A stretch of 64,000 nt of DNA from Hyphomicrobiales bacterium (GTDB lineage: Bacteria; Pseudomonadota; Alphaproteobacteria; Rhizobiales; Beijerinckiaceae), in contig JAIXSR010000005.1 of NCBI GenBank assembly GCA_027484605.1, positions 62,001-126,000 on the forward strand, read 5' to 3'. How positions within the stretch are numbered: the stretch's first letter is position 1; every line of letters begins with the position of its first letter. Positions 61,976 to 64,000 of this stretch are shown in pieces. The position numbers and the translations under genes are program-made. The notes below the pieces were generated by a model, which saw nothing but the letters and a program-made list of their open reading frames with translations, had not been told where the DNA came from and ran no database searches.

Positions 61976-64000
61976 ATGCTGATCAAGCGCAAGGAAGGGC
62001 AAGCCGCCCGCCAGGGACTCGCTGCAGCTTTGGCCGCCACCGGAGCCGAACGGCTCGATCGCCGCGCATTCCTGCGCCGGTCGGGGCTGGCTGCAGGCGG
62101 ACTCGCAGCCGTGGGGTCGATCGGGTTCGGCTCTGTTCGCGAGGCCAGGGCCAAGATGCCGGTTGCCGGCAAGCCGGTCGAGATGAAAAAGAACATGTGC
62201 ACCCATTGCTCGGTGGGCTGCACGGTCAAGGCCGAGGTTCAGGAAGGCGTCTGGGTTGGCCAGGAGCCGGCCTGGGAAAGCCCGATCAACCGCGGGACGC
62301 ATTGCGCCAAGGGCGCGGCGGTGCGTGAGCTGGTCAAGGGCGAGCGCCGGATCAAGTATCCGATGAAGCTCGTCAACGGCGAATGGCAGCGCATTTCCTG
62401 GGATGTCGCCTTCGACGAGATCTCGAAGAAGATGCTCGAGATCCGCGAGAAGTCCGGCGCCGATTCGATGTGGTTCCTCGGTTCGGCGAAATTCTCGAAC
62501 GAGGGTGCCTATCTGTTCCGCAAGTTCGCGGCCTATTGGGGCACGAACAACGTCGATCATCAGGCCCGTATCTGCCACTCCACCACGGTGGCCGGCGTGG
62601 CCAACACCTGGGGTTACGGCGCGCAGACCAACTCCTACAATGACATCCGCAATGCCAAGACCATGATCATCATGGGCGGCAACCCGGCGGAGGCGCATCC
62701 GGTCTCGCTGCAGCACGTGCTGAGCGGCAAGGAAGTCAACCGCGCCAACATGATCGTCATCGATCCGCGCATGACCCGCACCGCGGCCCATGCGACGGAA
62801 TATGTGCGCATGCGCCCGGGCACCGACATTCCGGTGATCTGGGGCATGCTGCACCACATCTTCAAGAATGGCTGGGAAGACAAGGCGTTCATCCAGCAGC
62901 GCGTCTACGGCATGGATATGGTCCGCAAGGAATGCGAGAAGTGGACGCCGGCGGAAGTCGAGCGCGTCACCGGCATTCCGGGCGCTCAGCTCGAGCGCGT
63001 CGCCAAGACCTTCGCCACCGAGAAGCCGTCCACGCTGATCTGGTGCATGGGCGCCACCCAGAAGACGGTCGGCACGGCGAATGTCCGCGCCTTCTGCATC
63101 CTGCTCCTCGCCACCGGCAATGTCGGCGGCCTGGGCAACGGGGCGAACATCTTCCGCGGCCATTGCAACGTGCAGGGCGCGACCGATCTCGGCCTCGATG
63201 TCACGACGCTGCCGCTTTATTACGGCCTCGATGCCGGCGCCTGGGGTCATTGGTCCCGCGTGTGGGAAACCGACATCGCCTGGCTGCGCGGCCGCTTCGA
63301 CGTGACCAAGGCGCCGGACGGCAAGGAAACCTCCATGATGGAAGTTCCCGGCATTCCGTCGACCCGCTGGTTCGACGCCGTCAGCATGCCGAAGGACCAG
63401 GTTGCCCAGCGTGACAACGTCAAGGGCCTCTTCATCATGGGCCATGGCGGCAACACCGTCACCCGCATGCCGGAAATGGTGAAGGGCCTCGAGAAGGCGG
63501 AACTTCTGGTCGTCGCCGACCCGCATCCGACCACCTTCGCCCATATCTCCAACCGGAAGAACGGCACCTATCTGCTCCCGATCTGCACGCAGTTCGAATG
63601 TGCAGGCTCGCGCACGGCCTCGAACCGTTCGATCCAGTGGGGCGAGAAGGTTGTCGATCCGATCTTCGAAAGCGCCAACGACTACTGGGTGATGCATCAG
63701 TTCGCCCAGAAGCTCGGCTTCGGCGACCGGATGTTCAAGAACATCACCATGGTGAAGGGCAAGTACGGCATGGAGCCGGAACCCGAATCCATCCTGCGCG
63801 AGATCAATCGCGGCGGCTGGTCGACCGGCTATTGCGGCCAGTCTCCGGAGCGTCTGAAGGCGCATATGAAGAACCAGGACAAGTTCGACCTGGTCTCGCT
63901 CCGTGCCCCGAAGGATGCCCCGGCCGAAATCGCCGGTGATTATTACGGCCTGCCGTGGCCGTGCTGGGGGACGCCGGAATACCGGCATCCGGGCACGCAC
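61976..64000 (+). CDS. fdhA: Formate dehydrogenase catalytic (molybdopterin, 4Fe-4S) subunit, N-terminal part
   Basis: Oxidises formate to CO2. The frame runs to the right edge (675 residues visible; complete members exceed 900). It has a Tat leader (RRAFLRRSGLAAGG at 29-42), the 4Fe-4S motif Cys75, Cys78, Cys82 and Cys110, and the active-site segment DHQARICHSTTVAG with Cys200 as Mo ligand where FDH-N/O of E. coli have selenocysteine. The stretch CAGSRTASNRSIQWGEKVV and PCWGTPEYRHPGTH near the edge confirm the FDH family. Start ATG 61976 behind GAGGGGAACG. Small and cytochrome subunits should follow beyond the window. Confidence 0.95.
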   Translation, partial: MLIKRKEGQAARQGLAAALAATGAERLDRRAFLRRSGLAAGGLAAVGSIGFGSVREARAKMPVAGKPVEMKKNMCTHCSVGCTVKAEVQEGVWVGQEPAWESPINRGTHCAKGAAVRELVKGERRIKYPMKLVNGEWQRISWDVAFDEISKKMLEIREKSGADSMWFLGSAKFSNEGAYLFRKFAAYWGTNNVDHQARICHSTTVAGVANTWGYGAQTNSYNDIRNAKTMIIMGGNPAEAHPVSLQHVLSGKEVNRANMIVIDPRMTRTAAHATEYVRMRPGTDIPVIWGMLHHIFKNGWEDKAFIQQRVYGMDMVRKECEKWTPAEVERVTGIPGAQLERVAKTFATEKPSTLIWCMGATQKTVGTANVRAFCILLLATGNVGGLGNGANIFRGHCNVQGATDLGLDVTTLPLYYGLDAGAWGHWSRVWETDIAWLRGRFDVTKAPDGKETSMMEVPGIPSTRWFDAVSMPKDQVAQRDNVKGLFIMGHGGNTVTRMPEMVKGLEKAELLVVADPHPTTFAHISNRKNGTYLLPICTQFECAGSRTASNRSIQWGEKVVDPIFESANDYWVMHQFAQKLGFGDRMFKNITMVKGKYGMEPEPESILREINRGGWSTGYCGQSPERLKAHMKNQDKFDLVSLRAPKDAPAEIAGDYYGLPWPCWGTPEYRHPGTH

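Noticed and set aside
60893-64000. A minus-strand frame open for more than 1000 codons opposite the formate dehydrogenase genes
   Set aside because: Long antisense frames are common in GC-rich codon-biased DNA. Its translation is low-complexity (His/Arg/Asp/Leu-rich) with no domain, while the plus strand carries unmistakable HTH-TorD, Tat peptide and FdhA genes.
1-64000. CRISPR arrays, tRNA genes, insertion sequences, prophage or integrated elements
   Set aside because: None seen: no regularly spaced repeats, no tRNA-like folds in the short gaps, no transposase or integrase, and even base composition throughout.

Overview
This is a 64 kb stretch of GC-rich, densely coding bacterial chromosome. 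Most probably it comes from an alphaproteobacterium of the order Hyphomicrobiales (Rhizobiales). The pointers are gene content and order: 4.5S RNA-dnaX-ybaB-recR, kdsB-pheA next to a membrane-anchored cytochrome c, a formate dehydrogenase locus with DUF3305/DUF3306-type partners, a single-chain indolepyruvate ferredoxin oxidoreductase, and a tandem 'GCAAACCGGTT' palindromic element of rhizobial type. Genus is not decidable from sequence alone. No tRNA, rRNA, CRISPR array, transposase or phage gene was found. No gene-free gap exceeds about 300 bases; the longest ones hold the SRP RNA (17036-17317) and an inverted repeat (2897-3138).

Layout. (1) 2-10410, plus strand: the end of an indolepyruvate-type ferredoxin oxidoreductase, a Crp/Fnr regulator, a large acyl-CoA synthetase and a five-gene branched-chain amino-acid-type ABC importer. 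This looks like uptake and CoA activation of a carboxylic acid. (2) 10557-17200, minus strand: two half-size permeases with a DUF533 protein, then housekeeping genes dapD, a HAD nucleotidase, recR, ybaB, dnaX and the SRP RNA. (3) 17318-29294: HIT protein, nudC, pheA, kdsB, cycM, the yejABEF peptide importer, a phosphohexomutase and a HAD hydrolase. (4) 29408-37122: a small secreted protein, an FAD-linked 2-hydroxyacid dehydrogenase, xdhABC and a lone TTT-type binding protein.

(5) 37159-45701 is the metabolic highlight: a tightly packed, partly translationally coupled minus-strand operon suyA-suyB-suyZ-slcC-comC-aldehyde dehydrogenase-yitT. It faces a GntR/HutC regulator whose probable operator overlaps the operon promoter. 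The enzymes form a 3-sulfolactate desulfonation route: SlcC and ComC interconvert the enantiomers through sulfopyruvate, SuyAB splits (R)-sulfolactate to pyruvate and sulfite, and SuyZ exports the oxyanion. A PfkB kinase resembling sulfofructose kinase YihV and a GabD-like dehydrogenase that could oxidise sulfolactaldehyde hint at a link to sulfosugar breakdown. (6) 45797-55126: a sugar-type binding protein without permease, a hydroxypyruvate isomerase-like protein, an atypical ThDP enzyme, OpgC, a YeeE/TsuA-type sulfur transporter, TusA, a TTC38-like protein and a WD40-cytochrome c fusion.

(7) 55132-64000: a formate dehydrogenase locus. Accessory genes (multi-cluster ferredoxin, lipoate/biotin ligase-like, DUF6505, DUF6352, DUF3305, DUF3306, a HTH-TorD fusion chaperone, a 70-residue Tat peptide) lead into a cysteine-type catalytic subunit cut by the right edge.
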